In this document: positions 1-8,755 of the stretch, piece by piece | How positions within the stretch are numbered: position 1 is the first letter of the stretch | Layout of the letters: each line of letters starts with the position of its first letter | NCBI GenBank assembly: GCA_963757265.1 | Contig: CAVWRA010000012.1 | Coordinates: forward strand, 496,001 to 560,000 | Length of the DNA: 64,000 nt | Reading direction: 5' to 3' | From: CAIVVT01 sp963757265 | GTDB taxonomy: Bacteria; Acidobacteriota; Terriglobia; Bryobacterales; Bryobacteraceae | Position numbers and translations under genes: made by a program | The notes under the pieces: model-generated | The model's database searches: none | What the model was told of the DNA's origin: nothing | The model's input: the letters and a program-made list of their open reading frames with translations, nothing else

Positions 1-1
1 C

Positions 2-1542
2 AAGACCGGCCGTCAGTTATTCGATGCCCATGTCGCGCAGTGCGTGCTACCTGCCGCCCGCGCCGTCGAGCAGCAACTGTTTCGTTCATACGTGGACAAC
101 GGCATCGAGGTCGCTGTGCTGGCGAATCATCGCGACTGCATAGCCGAAGTCGAGACTTCCGGTCCCCGTTACGCCACTGACGTGGTGGCCGAAGCCAAAG
201 CCGCCACCTCGCTCGGCGCCGATGCTTCTTCCAGATTTCTCCAGTCCCGCGCCGTCTTCCATGAACACCTGGCCACCTTCAACCAGGGGAATTTTGACCA
301 GGACTTTCGCGACTATCTTGCTTACCTGAAAGCCAACCGGGAAGCGCGCCAGTTCTACATGAAGACGCGGATACAACTCACTGCCCGGATTACCCATGCT
401 CAGTTGAGCGATGAAATCACGGCGAAAATATTTGACCTGCGTCTGCCGAACGTGACGTTTCTTCTGTTTCACATCTCCTCCCAGGAGACCTACACGTGGC
501 TCTTTTTTCCCGGCGTGGCGATGCCGGTCGGAAAGGCAAGAAGGCAGGCTATAACCTGGCAGGAGTGCGATCGCGTATATCAAAATGTCCTGCAGCAGGC
601 GCAGTCCCCGCCTTCGCCCGATCCGGCCTCGGCAATGCGCCAGGCGATCGATACGCTGCTGGCTCTTTACGGAGAGTGCTTCAGTCCTTTCCTGGAGCCC
701 GGCCTGGCTGCGCTCCAGGGTAGGCAGTTGAAGATCTTCCCACGGTTTTCCATGACGTGGTTCCCTTTCATGCCTTGAAAGTAAGGGGCAAGCCCTTGAT
801 CGAATACTGCGATGTCAGTTATGGGCAGACGCTGGGCATGTTTTTCCAGAATCACCGCGATACCCCTTCGCTCGGTCTGGGAACTCTCGCGGCTGTATAC
901 GACGAACCCAACACCAGGTATGGGGGCACATTCGGGATGCTGGACGCCGCGGGCAATGGCGGGGTCTCGATGTTGCCCACGTCTTCCTGGGAAGACCTGC
1001 GAGCGGCGCTCGCCTCCCGGCCGCCTTCGGATCTGTTCTTCGCTTGTCACGGAGAGTACAAACGAGATGATCCGGCCAAGAGTCTCTTGTACCTTCGCGA
1101 AGGGGGACCGGAAGTGCAGTTTTCCGAGATCTTCTCCAGGCTGGATCTGACCGGCTGCCGCTCGGTGACGCTGGGCGCTTGCGAGAGCGGGATCGCGCGC
1201 ACCCTGGTGGCGGCGGAGTATATCGGCCTGCCGGTGGCATTTTTCGCGGCGGGCGCTCAGTACGTGATCGCCACTCTGTGGCAAACCCCCCAGATCTCGG
1301 CGGCGATTCTGTTGGGCCATCATTACCGGTTTCTGAGGGACGGCAAGCACACCGTAGTGGCCGCGCTCAACGAAGCCCAGCGCGTCACCATGAAGATGTC
1401 GCAAGCCGAAGTGATGAACTGGCTGACCAAGTTCCTCCCGCAATCCGCTCAGGATCTGGAAACTTATATCCGGTCAATGGAGGACCCGCCGTTCGCTCAT
1501 CCCTACTATTGGGCAGGATTCTACGTCGCAGGAGATGTGTAG
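2..1542 (+). pseudogene. CHAT-domain protease, truncated by window edge and frameshifted
   Basis: Two overlapping reading frames encode one caspase-like CHAT protein. The first (open from base 2, stop at 778) carries the helical region that precedes CHAT domains. The second (open to 1542) carries the protease core. The catalytic histidine lies in FFACHGEY (about 1064) and the cysteine in LGACESG (about 1180). The domain ends in the usual HPYYWAGF block. One extra base in the CCC run near 739 would join the frames as IFPTVFHDVVPFHAL, so a one-base deletion (or sequencing error) explains the break. The real N-terminus lies left of the window. CHAT proteases act as peptidases, often inside defence or cell-death modules; the target here is unknown. 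A hairpin follows it at 1657-1690. Confidence 0.8.
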
Positions 1543-1656
1543 CGGCCAACTCGTTGCTGCTCGGATGGTGAGTTGATAAGGCTGCTGTGGATTGGGTCGA
1601 TAGGGAGCGAAGAACCGCTTGACAGCACAAACTCCCGAGAAGTTGGCTTGTGGTCA

Positions 1657-1690
1657 ATTGGGGCCCCGGCTTCAGAGTGCCGGCCCCAAT
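1657..1690 (+). terminator. Hairpin terminator after CHAT gene
   Basis: The arms ATTGGGGCC..GGC and GCCGGCCCCAAT pair around an 8-nt loop, with a two-base bulge, and are followed by a short TTT. The hairpin sits in the 260-bp gap between the CHAT gene and the next operon, which suggests the two are transcribed separately. The T-tract is short, so termination is plausible, not certain. Confidence 0.45.
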
Positions 1691-1803
1691 TTCCGCGAAC
1701 GCCGTTTATGTGCGAGTGACCCCGAACATGTCCCCTTAGGAATCAAGTTGCTGCTAAACCAACCTAGGCGGGTAGGTCACACAAAAGGAGTCGAGTAATC
1801 CAG

Positions 1804-3108
1804 ATGGCTACTGCTGACACAACACCTATTGTCCCCGCCGATCCGGGATTGGTTGCACTCCAACGGCAATTGGCTCAACTTGAGGCCCGGGTCAAGATCC
1901 AGCAAGACCAGCAGGCGCTTGTCAGCGGACTGCTCCCGACTTCCACAACCCTTCCCAACCAGGGAACAGTCGCGGTCTCCGGAAGCAGTCCATTCGATAG
2001 TCAGAAGCTAGCCTACAACGGGCTGGTGGAGGTCGCCAAGGAAATTGCTAAGAGGATTCCGGCGACGGGACCCGTTGTGATCTACGATCAGACCGAGATC
2101 AACAACCTAGTCAACTTTAGAGCCGTTTCTGAAGTCTTGAATGTGCTCGATCAACAAGCGGCCTGCTTGGATAATGAATTTCGAAGGAAGCTCCACCCCG
2201 AAGCCAGCCGGTTGCTAGCCGCTGCGCCAAAGGATGTGGAAACAGCAGGGTCCAAGGCCTTCGCAATCGCACCTATCGGCACACCAGCGCTGGTCCTCGG
2301 CGGGCTGAAGGCGGCTACTGACTTGATCGGGATGTTCCGCACTAACACGACGACCGCCTACAGCAGCTTCTCCGCAGATGACGCGTCTCTCATCGCGGCG
2401 GTAGCGGGAGTGTTGTCTGCGGCCAACAGGCAATTCTACGAGCCGGGTGTGATGCCCCTCCGGTGGTCAAAGTCCCATTTTCTGGAGGTTCTATCCGATG
2501 TAGAGACCACGCAAACGAAATTGCATCAGGACGTGTCCATTGACCAGGGCATCGTCCAGATGGCCGTTAATGGTCTGGCGGCTTATTTGCAAGCCGAACA
2601 GGCTTTACAGGCCAACCAGGATGCAACAAAACAAGCAATCCTGACAGCGGCTCGTGATCAGGCGGAGCGTTATGCCTTGGCCGCCCTGGGTGGCAGTGCG
2701 CCAAGTAATCTGAGTCCTCAGCCGGCGGCCCAAATAAAGTCACACTGGGAGCAGTTTCAGAAGGTGATGAACGGCTTCCTGACGTCCGCCTCGGCGGCGG
2801 AGACTTTGTTCGGTACTTTCCAAACGTCACTCATGGCAGTGACCAACACAGAATCCGCGGCTCTGACCTCGGTGTTACGGGCGGAGAGCCTGAAAACGAT
2901 CGTCGAAACGAAAGACGCGGTGATACTCCAAGTGAAAACGTCGGTCCTGGGAGGCAGTGTTGTGACGCGGCAAAATCTTTTCACCGGGGGACACCTTCTA
3001 TTCACGGGCGGAGCGATAGCGAACTATACGGTGTTCGATGCAGACGGCGTTGTGAAGTCCAGTGGCGTGGTGGTTGGAGAAACGGACAGCAAGAGCGCCA
3101 GATTTTAG
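1804..3108 (+). CDS. Hypothetical protein, first gene of three-gene operon
   Basis: This 434-residue protein is not recognised. The start is supported by AAAGGAG about 15-20 nt upstream. It has no signal peptide. The N-terminus is Pro/Thr-rich, followed by a short glutamine-rich helical stretch (about residues 17-45) that may form a coiled coil. The middle is mostly alpha-helical and Ala-rich. The last 70 residues are rich in Val, Gly and Thr and look like a beta domain. The next gene starts 22 nt downstream behind a strong ribosome site, and the third gene overlaps that one, so all three are probably one transcript. The position after a CHAT protease makes it a candidate partner or substrate; that is inference from location only. 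Confidence 0.7.
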   Translation: MATADTTPIVPADPGLVALQRQLAQLEARVKIQQDQQALVSGLLPTSTTLPNQGTVAVSGSSPFDSQKLAYNGLVEVAKEIAKRIPATGPVVIYDQTEINNLVNFRAVSEVLNVLDQQAACLDNEFRRKLHPEASRLLAAAPKDVETAGSKAFAIAPIGTPALVLGGLKAATDLIGMFRTNTTTAYSSFSADDASLIAAVAGVLSAANRQFYEPGVMPLRWSKSHFLEVLSDVETTQTKLHQDVSIDQGIVQMAVNGLAAYLQAEQALQANQDATKQAILTAARDQAERYALAALGGSAPSNLSPQPAAQIKSHWEQFQKVMNGFLTSASAAETLFGTFQTSLMAVTNTESAALTSVLRAESLKTIVETKDAVILQVKTSVLGGSVVTRQNLFTGGHLLFTGGAIANYTVFDADGVVKSSGVVVGETDSKSARF

Positions 3109-3129
3109 TTAGCCGCAAGGAGGCTTGAA

Positions 3130-3426
3130 ATGCAATTCGACGGAACATTGACAATTGATGACAATCGCAAGGAATCCAGCTTAGATGGCACGCTTCTGGC
3201 GACGCAAGGCGCTGCCGATCCGTTGGGAGACGCGACGGCAACCATTGAGAACCAGGGGTTCGGTAACAACCAATTTGTACGGGTCACGGGCAGCAGGGGG
3301 CAGCTCGGAAATGTGAATGTGATCTTCATGACAAGTATTCGGCAGAGTACTGCGGCAGCGGCTGCCGCGGCGGCACCGACACCGCCTGCCAGCAAGCTGC
3401 GGCCAAGCGGGGGGAAAGTAAGATGA
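3130..3426 (+). CDS. Small hypothetical protein, second gene of operon
   Basis: This 98-residue protein is preceded by AAGGAGG 6 nt before its ATG, so the start is well supported. The first 70 residues look like a small beta-sheet domain with alternating hydrophobic and polar residues. The C-terminus has a run of eight alanines followed by a Pro/Lys-rich tail, resembling a flexible linker. No signal peptide or membrane segment is visible. Its stop overlaps the next start by four bases (ATGA), which implies translational coupling and a shared function with the secreted protein that follows. I do not recognise a family. Confidence 0.65.
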   Translation: MQFDGTLTIDDNRKESSLDGTLLATQGAADPLGDATATIENQGFGNNQFVRVTGSRGQLGNVNVIFMTSIRQSTAAAAAAAAPTPPASKLRPSGGKVR

Positions 3427-5834
3427 CCGTACGAATCTTCGCATCGTGTGTCTGTATTGTGGCTAGTTCTTTAGTTGTCTGGGGTGCGGCAGACGACGCT
3501 GCGAGAGAGATTCAGCGACAACAAGAGAGAACAATCGATCAACGAAACCATAGCGCCAATGGGATTACCGTCTCAGAGCCAAAAGTCTTCGACGATTCGT
3601 TGTTACAGCAAATGCTGAACGCGGCCGAAGCCAAGTTGGCGTCGATGCAAGTTTTGGACGCATCCGGCCTGAGCAGCAAATTGGGTGCAATGGTTGGAGC
3701 GCAGCAGACCATCAATAGTCTGGCGGTGAGTGCGCAGAGTCCTTCGTTGCCCGGCGTCTCAACTGTAGCCAATGGCGCTACAGGCAGCGCTGTGAACACA
3801 ACTGCAGTAGCCCCGACAGGTACAACAACCACCACCCAAACAACTTCCGGACTTCCGGCAACAAATGTTACAACGACTGTCCCTTCCTTCAGTCCGCCAA
3901 CTGCTACCGCGCCGGCTGCCTCCACGTCACTGCCTACGGCGTTCGGAGTTAGCTCGTCCAACATTTTGGGCGAGCAGATGCAGCTGACCTACGAAATCGC
4001 CAACCTGCGGCTGCTGCTTGAGGGTTCGCTGTCAGATCGCCTGCTGAAGAGCAACACGATCCGAATGGTCAAGCCCCGGACTACTGTGGGCTTCACTGTG
4101 ACGCTGACTCCGCGCTACAAAGACGCGGTCGCCGTGGTCGAAGTGGAAGTCGAGAAGATAGCGGATCTCGGCGATGGAGAGCCGCCGGTGATTACGGCTT
4201 TGCTGCCTCGGGAGAAGACTTACAACGTCGCTTCGATCAAGGAAAGCAGCATCTCGGTTGGCGCCGGTGCCGTCACCCAGGTGTTCGGTATAGCTGGCTC
4301 CTTCCTTCATGGAAGCAAGTCCTATTACCTCGTCCAGGATCAAGATACGCTGGCCCTGCCGGTGGCCATCGACAAAGAGGAACGTCTAAAAAAGACAGTA
4401 TTTCTGTGGCAATTCCGGCCCGTCTTAGGGCAGCGGTACGTTTCCGCGGCTATGAAGCAGACCTTCGTCCAGGTCGCGTTTCCCTCGCCCTGGACCGACG
4501 CATCTTTTGGCAAAGTGCTCGTTACGACGTACTGGTGCCACTACGATCGCAAAACAGGCCGAGTGGGGAACGTCATTTCCGGCTCCCTTGAGAAATGGCC
4601 GGCAGCCGTCGAAATTCCCAACCTCAAGTTGGAACTGCCGCCCAAAGGACTCGCCTTCACGGACCTAGAAGATCTGGGGAATAGCCAGATGTTGGTCCGG
4701 CTTCACGGGCGGTTCCTTACGGATACCGTTGTGCGCATCGGTTCCACTTTCCTGACAACCTCCAGCGGCCTTTCGTTTACGCAGGATGGAATGGAGTTCG
4801 TTGCATCGATCTCAGACCTGGCAACAAAGCGGGTGCGGCTGGTGGCCAGGGATGGTTCGGAGATTCCCTTGGAAATTCGCCACAAGTCGGCGGGGGATAC
4901 GACCAAGGACCAGTGTCCGCCGTCGATCAAAGACGTCACCGTTTCCACCGTTGACGAAACCAACAGCCTGGTGACCGTCACCTTTAAGGATCCGGTCTAC
5001 TTGACGGATAATCTGGTATTCTTGATCGGAACCAAGGTGTTTGGCTATCGCGACGCAGCGTTTCTTCCCTCTGACGGCGCAGCACTGCGGGCAATCGTAC
5101 CAACCGCGCTCATCGCGGCGAATCCTACGCTCATCGTGAAGCCACTATTCGCCCCAGCTTTTTCATCCCCAGACAAAGCATACGAGGCAAGGCGCGATTT
5201 CGGACTGACGCTTTATGGCCAGCCCGAGCGAATTGTACCACTTGAAACCGGGGCCGACAACTCCACCTACCTTATGTACGGAAGCCGGCTCGGCGGGGCT
5301 AAGGTCCTATCACCAGAGGTTCAATTCAACGTCGATCCCGCTGGCGCTTCTCTCAAGTGCCCAACCCTTGCCGCCGAGACACAGAATACCTTGCGATGCC
5401 TGAACCTCACGGCAGCCCAAATCAAGGCTCATAAGCAGATACTCCTTCAAAGGGGTCCTGAGCGCCCAATCTTCGTCTCACTCCCGAGTGCCGATTCGAG
5501 CGGCTCCGGATCGACGACACCGGGCGCGGCGCAGCAGATCAGCGTCAATGCAACAGTGGGCGTGCAGCGCGACAACCCGATGGATGCATTGGAGCAAGCG
5601 CCGGCCATGGTCAACGCCGACAACGTGGTATTTGTAGGTAACGGGCTGAAGGATCTGAAGACGGTGATGTTTGGGGAAAAATCCATCTCTTTTGAGTTGG
5701 CCAAAGACGGCAAATCGGTCCAGTTGAAGAATCTCAAGGCGAATCAAGTAACTGGTACAGCCGGCGTGCAACTGCTCCAATTTATCTACAAGGCTGCGGT
5801 TGTACCAGTGAAGCTCGACGTCGTCGGCAAGTAG
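3423..5834 (+). CDS. Large exported hypothetical protein, third gene of operon
   Basis: This 803-residue protein starts with a clear signal peptide (about residues 1-22, ending near VWGAAD). A helical segment follows, then a Thr/Ala/Pro/Ser-rich low-complexity linker (about residues 105-170). The remainder consists of several beta-rich segments. Stretches around residues 500-600 and 735-800 resemble IPT/TIG-like immunoglobulin folds (a conserved V-F-V-G-N-G pattern near residue 740), but this is a weak visual match. It is probably periplasmic or surface-exposed. It overlaps the preceding gene by four bases. Function is unknown; a cell-surface or envelope role fits the export signal. Confidence 0.7.
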   Translation: MTVRIFASCVCIVASSLVVWGAADDAAREIQRQQERTIDQRNHSANGITVSEPKVFDDSLLQQMLNAAEAKLASMQVLDASGLSSKLGAMVGAQQTINSLAVSAQSPSLPGVSTVANGATGSAVNTTAVAPTGTTTTTQTTSGLPATNVTTTVPSFSPPTATAPAASTSLPTAFGVSSSNILGEQMQLTYEIANLRLLLEGSLSDRLLKSNTIRMVKPRTTVGFTVTLTPRYKDAVAVVEVEVEKIADLGDGEPPVITALLPREKTYNVASIKESSISVGAGAVTQVFGIAGSFLHGSKSYYLVQDQDTLALPVAIDKEERLKKTVFLWQFRPVLGQRYVSAAMKQTFVQVAFPSPWTDASFGKVLVTTYWCHYDRKTGRVGNVISGSLEKWPAAVEIPNLKLELPPKGLAFTDLEDLGNSQMLVRLHGRFLTDTVVRIGSTFLTTSSGLSFTQDGMEFVASISDLATKRVRLVARDGSEIPLEIRHKSAGDTTKDQCPPSIKDVTVSTVDETNSLVTVTFKDPVYLTDNLVFLIGTKVFGYRDAAFLPSDGAALRAIVPTALIAANPTLIVKPLFAPAFSSPDKAYEARRDFGLTLYGQPERIVPLETGADNSTYLMYGSRLGGAKVLSPEVQFNVDPAGASLKCPTLAAETQNTLRCLNLTAAQIKAHKQILLQRGPERPIFVSLPSADSSGSGSTTPGAAQQISVNATVGVQRDNPMDALEQAPAMVNADNVVFVGNGLKDLKTVMFGEKSISFELAKDGKSVQLKNLKANQVTGTAGVQLLQFIYKAAVVPVKLDVVGK

Positions 5835-6288
5835 GTGTTCTCTCCTGAGACATGCTCCTAGGAGGCCTAAGCCCATGGGAGCCAATCTCCTATGTGGCAA
5901 GCCGGTGGCGTGCGCAAGGACGAAACAAGCCCGCCCGTGAAAGGGCCTGCAGCATCGTATCGATAAGTCTTACGGACCGCAGCCGGAGCCTCAGGAACGA
6001 CAGTCAGTTTGTGGTCGCCGACCCGACAAAAAGACTTACCATGGGCATTTTTCAGAAGATCAGTCGTCACGATCATTGTCCAGAACTCCGGTTCTGGGAA
6101 GTTGTGAGACTCACCTGGGCGAGAAGTCGCTGACTCGGACAACTGGCACTGTCGGGCCGCCGATGGCCGCGAGGTCACCAGAGTACGTGAGCGTGCTTCG
6201 GAGACGATTAACTAAGGAATCGTTGTCGTGCTGGAGGTGCCCTCCCAACAGCCCAAAACGCCTCCTCGTTGGTCCACCATCGTTTCAC

Positions 6289-6303
6289 GGTGATTTTTCA
6301 CCC
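6289..6303. repeat. Short hairpin repeat, copy 1
   Basis: GGTGATTTTTCACCC pairs with itself around a T-rich loop. An identical 15-mer recurs 106 bp downstream. Confidence 0.6.
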
Positions 6304-6394
6304 AGCGATTCCCCGCCTGCTGAAAGAATCTGAAAACTAAATTCTGCTTGTTTTCAATGATGTAGTCCGGAACGCATGTCCGAGAAGCCGCTCA

Positions 6395-6410
6395 GGGTGA
6401 TTTTTCACCC
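6395..6410. repeat. Short hairpin repeat, copy 2
   Basis: GGGTGATTTTTCACCC is a perfect 6-bp stem (GGGTGA/TCACCC) with a TTTT loop. It lies 20 bp before the ATG at 6431, so it could act as an operator or translation-control hairpin for that start, or be a relic of a mobile element. Confidence 0.6.
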
Positions 6411-6430
6411 GATCAAGGCCGGAGGACCAC

Positions 6431-6582
6431 ATGACTTCGGCATCACCTGAAAAACAAGCCGATCAACCCCGCCCGCCAACGCCGGGTCGACCGCTGCCGG
6501 CGGCGGACGCTCTCGTGCGGGACGCATTCGATGACATTGCGCTCGTCGTTGGCGGCGTCGCTGTGCTGCACAACCTGGACGA
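6431..6582 (+). pseudogene. 5' fragment of an unknown gene
   Basis: The ATG at 6431 has a good ribosome site (GGAGG, 6 nt upstream), and about 50 residues of Pro-rich sequence follow. At about 6580 the sequence becomes methylase coding in a different frame. The frame runs on to 6862 only as an Arg/Gly-rich shadow. I read this as the start of a gene whose rest was replaced by the phage methylase fragment. Confidence 0.35.
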
Positions 6583-6839
6583 TGGCCGCGGCCCAGGTTC
6601 TCGACCGCGCCGGGTATGGCTGCGAGATCAGCCCGGCATATTGCGACGTGATCCTACGCCGCATCGCGGAGCTGGCCGGCGTCGAGCCGGTCCTCGCGAC
6701 CACGGGCCAGACCATCGCAGCGGTCGCTGCAGAGCGCGCCGTCCCGATCGAGCAGGTCAACAATCCGCGGCTGCGGGACGCGCGCCGCATCCGGCATCAC
6801 GGCGCCGCGCCGTTTTATGGAAGCCGCAAGGCCAACTGA
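6583..6839 (+). pseudogene. C-terminal fragment of a phage-type DNA methylase
   Basis: The frame that ends at 6839 reads TMAAAQVLDRAGYGCEI followed by SPAYCDVILRR. This is the end of the SAM-binding lobe plus the C-terminal helix of DNA N4-cytosine/N6-adenine methylases, which normally read GSGTTLIAA...YG.E..P.Y.DVI..R. The residues matching the family start only at TMAAAQ (about 6580). The DPPY catalytic half is absent, so the piece cannot be active. The ParB-methylase fusion gene follows at once, a pairing common in prophages. Confidence 0.65.
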
Positions 6840-6861
6840 GTCCGTTCGCAACTCAATCCTG

Positions 6862-7636
6862 ATGCAACTTCAAATTGAGCAGTGGCCGGTAGATCGGCTG
6901 ATCCCCTACATCCGAAACGCGAGGACGCACTCTGATGCCCAAGTGGCACAGGTCGCGGGTTCCATCGCCGAGTTCGGGTTTGTGAACCCGATCCTCGTCG
7001 GGCCGGACGGGGTCATCGTGGCCGGCCACGCTCGCTTGGCAGCCGCACGCATTCTGAAGCTGACCGAGGTGCCAGTTATTGTCCTGGCACACCTCTCCGA
7101 GACGCAGCGCCGCGCACTCGTCCTCGCCGACAACAAGCTGGCGGAGAACGCCGGGTGGGATGAGGAGATGTTGCGCGTCGAGCTGGAGGCGCTCCAGGAG
7201 GACGGCTTCTCGCTCGAGCTGGTCGGCTTCTCTGACGAAGAGTTGGAAGCATTGCTGCGTGATCCCGAGCAGGTTGCGGCGGGCCTCACCGACGAAGACG
7301 CCGCGCCCGAAGTACCGGAGACGGCGGTGACCGTGCCGGGTGACATCTGGCTGCTGGGCCCGCACCGACTGCTGTGCGGAGACTCGACACAGATTGAGGC
7401 GGTGGAGAAGGTGCTCGCCGGCGGCCTGGCCGACATGGTTTTTTGCGATCCACCGTACAACGTGAATTACGGCGCGACGATGAAGGACAAGCTCCGCGGC
7501 AAGTCGAATCGCAAGATCATCAACGACAATCTCGGCGATGGCTTTGAGAAGTTCCTGTACGACGCCTGCTTGAATCTTCTGACCGTCGCCAAGGGCGCGG
7601 TCTACATCTGCATGTCGTCGTCGGAGCTGCATACCC
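6862..7636 (+). pseudogene. ParB-like nuclease/DNA methylase fusion, 3' truncated
   Basis: Residues 1-90 form a ParB N-terminal domain (VNPILVGPDGVIVAGHARL). A linker follows, then the N-terminal half of a DNA methylase: HRLLCGDST, the catalytic FCDPPYNVNYG and YICMSSSELHT. Homology stops at about 7632, where the sequence becomes the antisense of a decarboxylase-like gene. The open frame runs on to 7728, but those residues are shadow. Methylases of this type are usually about 420 residues, so the C-terminal SAM-binding half is missing. The start at 6862 fits the usual ParB-methylase beginning (MQLQIEQWPVDRLIPY) better than the ATG at 6817. Phage origin is inferred from the family. Confidence 0.8.
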
Positions 7637-8400
7637 AACTCGGCGAGGTCTTCCAAGATGCCAGAACCATTGCCGCAGGTATGAAAGAACACTGCTTTGC
7701 CGGCATCGTGGACCTCCTTGATCAGTAGTTCGTAGCGTGGCTTGAAGAACCGCCGCCAGACCTTCGGCGAGATCATCATTCCAGTGGTGATTCCGAAGTC
7801 GTCCCCGAACTGGATAGCATCCACGCCACGCGCCAATAGGTAGTGGATTTCCCGGAGTTGATAGTCAACGATCATGTCGGCCAAAACGTGGACCTCCGGC
7901 GCATCGCTCGACAGATCCATCAGACAATCCTCGTAATTGCGAACCGCGTGCATGATTTCAAACATGCCCACCCAGCCGCTCTTCAGATAGTAATGCTCCA
8001 TGTGAGCGAGCGCCCTGGTTCGTTCCGCGTTAAATTCCTCCCCATGGATCGCAGGTACAGGCGGAGTGCTGAATCGCTCCAGATTCGCCCAGTCGTCGAG
8101 TGGCCTCTCGATCGGGTGCCCCCACACGCCGAAGATCAGATATTGCCAAAGAACGCCCCACTCGTCGCGGCGAATTTCCTCGTAACGGCCATTTTGATCG
8201 ATAAACTGGGGGTCGGGCCGGCATTCGGGAAAGTCCCGCGGGTCACCAAAGTCTTGAGGGTACTGCTCCCAGAGTTTTCGCAGTGCGGCGCCGTGCTCCC
8301 AGATTCCGGCTGGAGACGGGTGATACTCGAGAGGCGGTACGTCAACGGGCTGGAACTTAAGCGCCGCAAGAACTCTTTCGCGAGGCAACACGATCGTCAA
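7628..8400 (-). pseudogene. Uroporphyrinogen decarboxylase-like protein, 3' truncated
   Basis: The frame opens with TTG at 8400 behind GAAAGGAA. It encodes about 257 residues of a URO-D/methyltransferase-fold protein: QFGDDFGITTGMMISP, then VFFHTCGNGSGILEDLAELGM. Family members have about 350 residues. The C-terminal barrel strands are missing because the sequence switches to the antisense of the ParB-methylase gene at about 7632. Both genes share CTGCATAC at the join, a possible microhomology. These proteins in Acidobacteria usually sit beside sugar-catabolism genes and probably do not act in haem synthesis; that role is inference. Confidence 0.75.
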
Positions 8401-8442
8401 TTCCTTTCAGCCAATCCGGCATCTACTTCACGTCGCGCAGCT

Positions 8443-8575
8443 TTACCTTCTTCCTACCAAGTTAGAAGGACGGAATTCGATCTCAATTGACGTGTCCGAA
8501 GATTCCAACTGGCGCAACAGAAGACGAGTATCATTGCTGGCCCATACATCCTGCGTTGCGGGGGGCAAGCCGAAC
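8443..8575 (-). pseudogene. C-terminal remnant of an unidentified gene
   Basis: One minus-strand frame ending in TAA at 8443 reads as natural protein (DVWASNDTRLLLRQLESS and onward to NLVGRR) and stops 42 bp before the decarboxylase-like start. It is out of frame with the GH27 scrap upstream and has no start of its own. It looks like the last 40 or so residues of a deleted gene. Family not recognised. Confidence 0.3.
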
Positions 8576-8579
8576 GCTT

Positions 8580-8755
8580 TCCGCGCTGCCCACCGTGCCG
8601 ATCAACACGTGATCGGGGTCGTTCCAGTGGCCGGGGCCCGCGTAACTCGAAAGCTTCATATTCGTAACCCCACACTGTAGAAACCCGTCAGCCCCCGCGT
8701 ATCCTTCGCCACGCCGATATCGTCGGCTATCCGCCAGGAGTTCCCGCCCGTATCC
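8580..8755 (-). pseudogene. GH27 alpha-galactosidase internal fragment
   Basis: Two adjacent minus-strand frames together read GGNSWRIADDIG, then LSSYAGPGHWNDPDHVLIG. This matches the conserved block GNSWRTTGDI...YAGPGHWNDPDMLEVG of family 27 alpha-galactosidases, including the substrate-binding WNDPD. A frameshift separates the two blocks. The N-terminal barrel with the nucleophile and the C-terminal domain are both missing. The fragment is fused at about 8755 to the end of the upstream glycosidase-like gene. Confidence 0.65.

Larger units (their letters stand above)
5835..6430 (+). other. 600-bp gap without a confident gene
   Basis: No open frame here has a convincing start and family resemblance. 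A minus-strand frame at 5867-6178 reads somewhat protein-like but has no recognised domain. The gap ends in two copies of a short hairpin sequence (6289-6303, 6395-6410) and lies at the edge of phage-derived fragments. Confidence 0.5.

Noticed and set aside
3350..3385. GCG/GCC repeat (poly-alanine) as a possible tandem repeat element
   Set aside because: It is the in-frame Ala-rich linker of the 98-residue protein; codons are mixed and there is no wider repeat.
6853..7630. Extension of the minus-strand decarboxylase frame to 515 codons
   Set aside because: Beyond residue 257 the sequence is the antisense of the ParB-methylase gene (Arg/His/Leu-rich), so the true gene fragment ends at the join.
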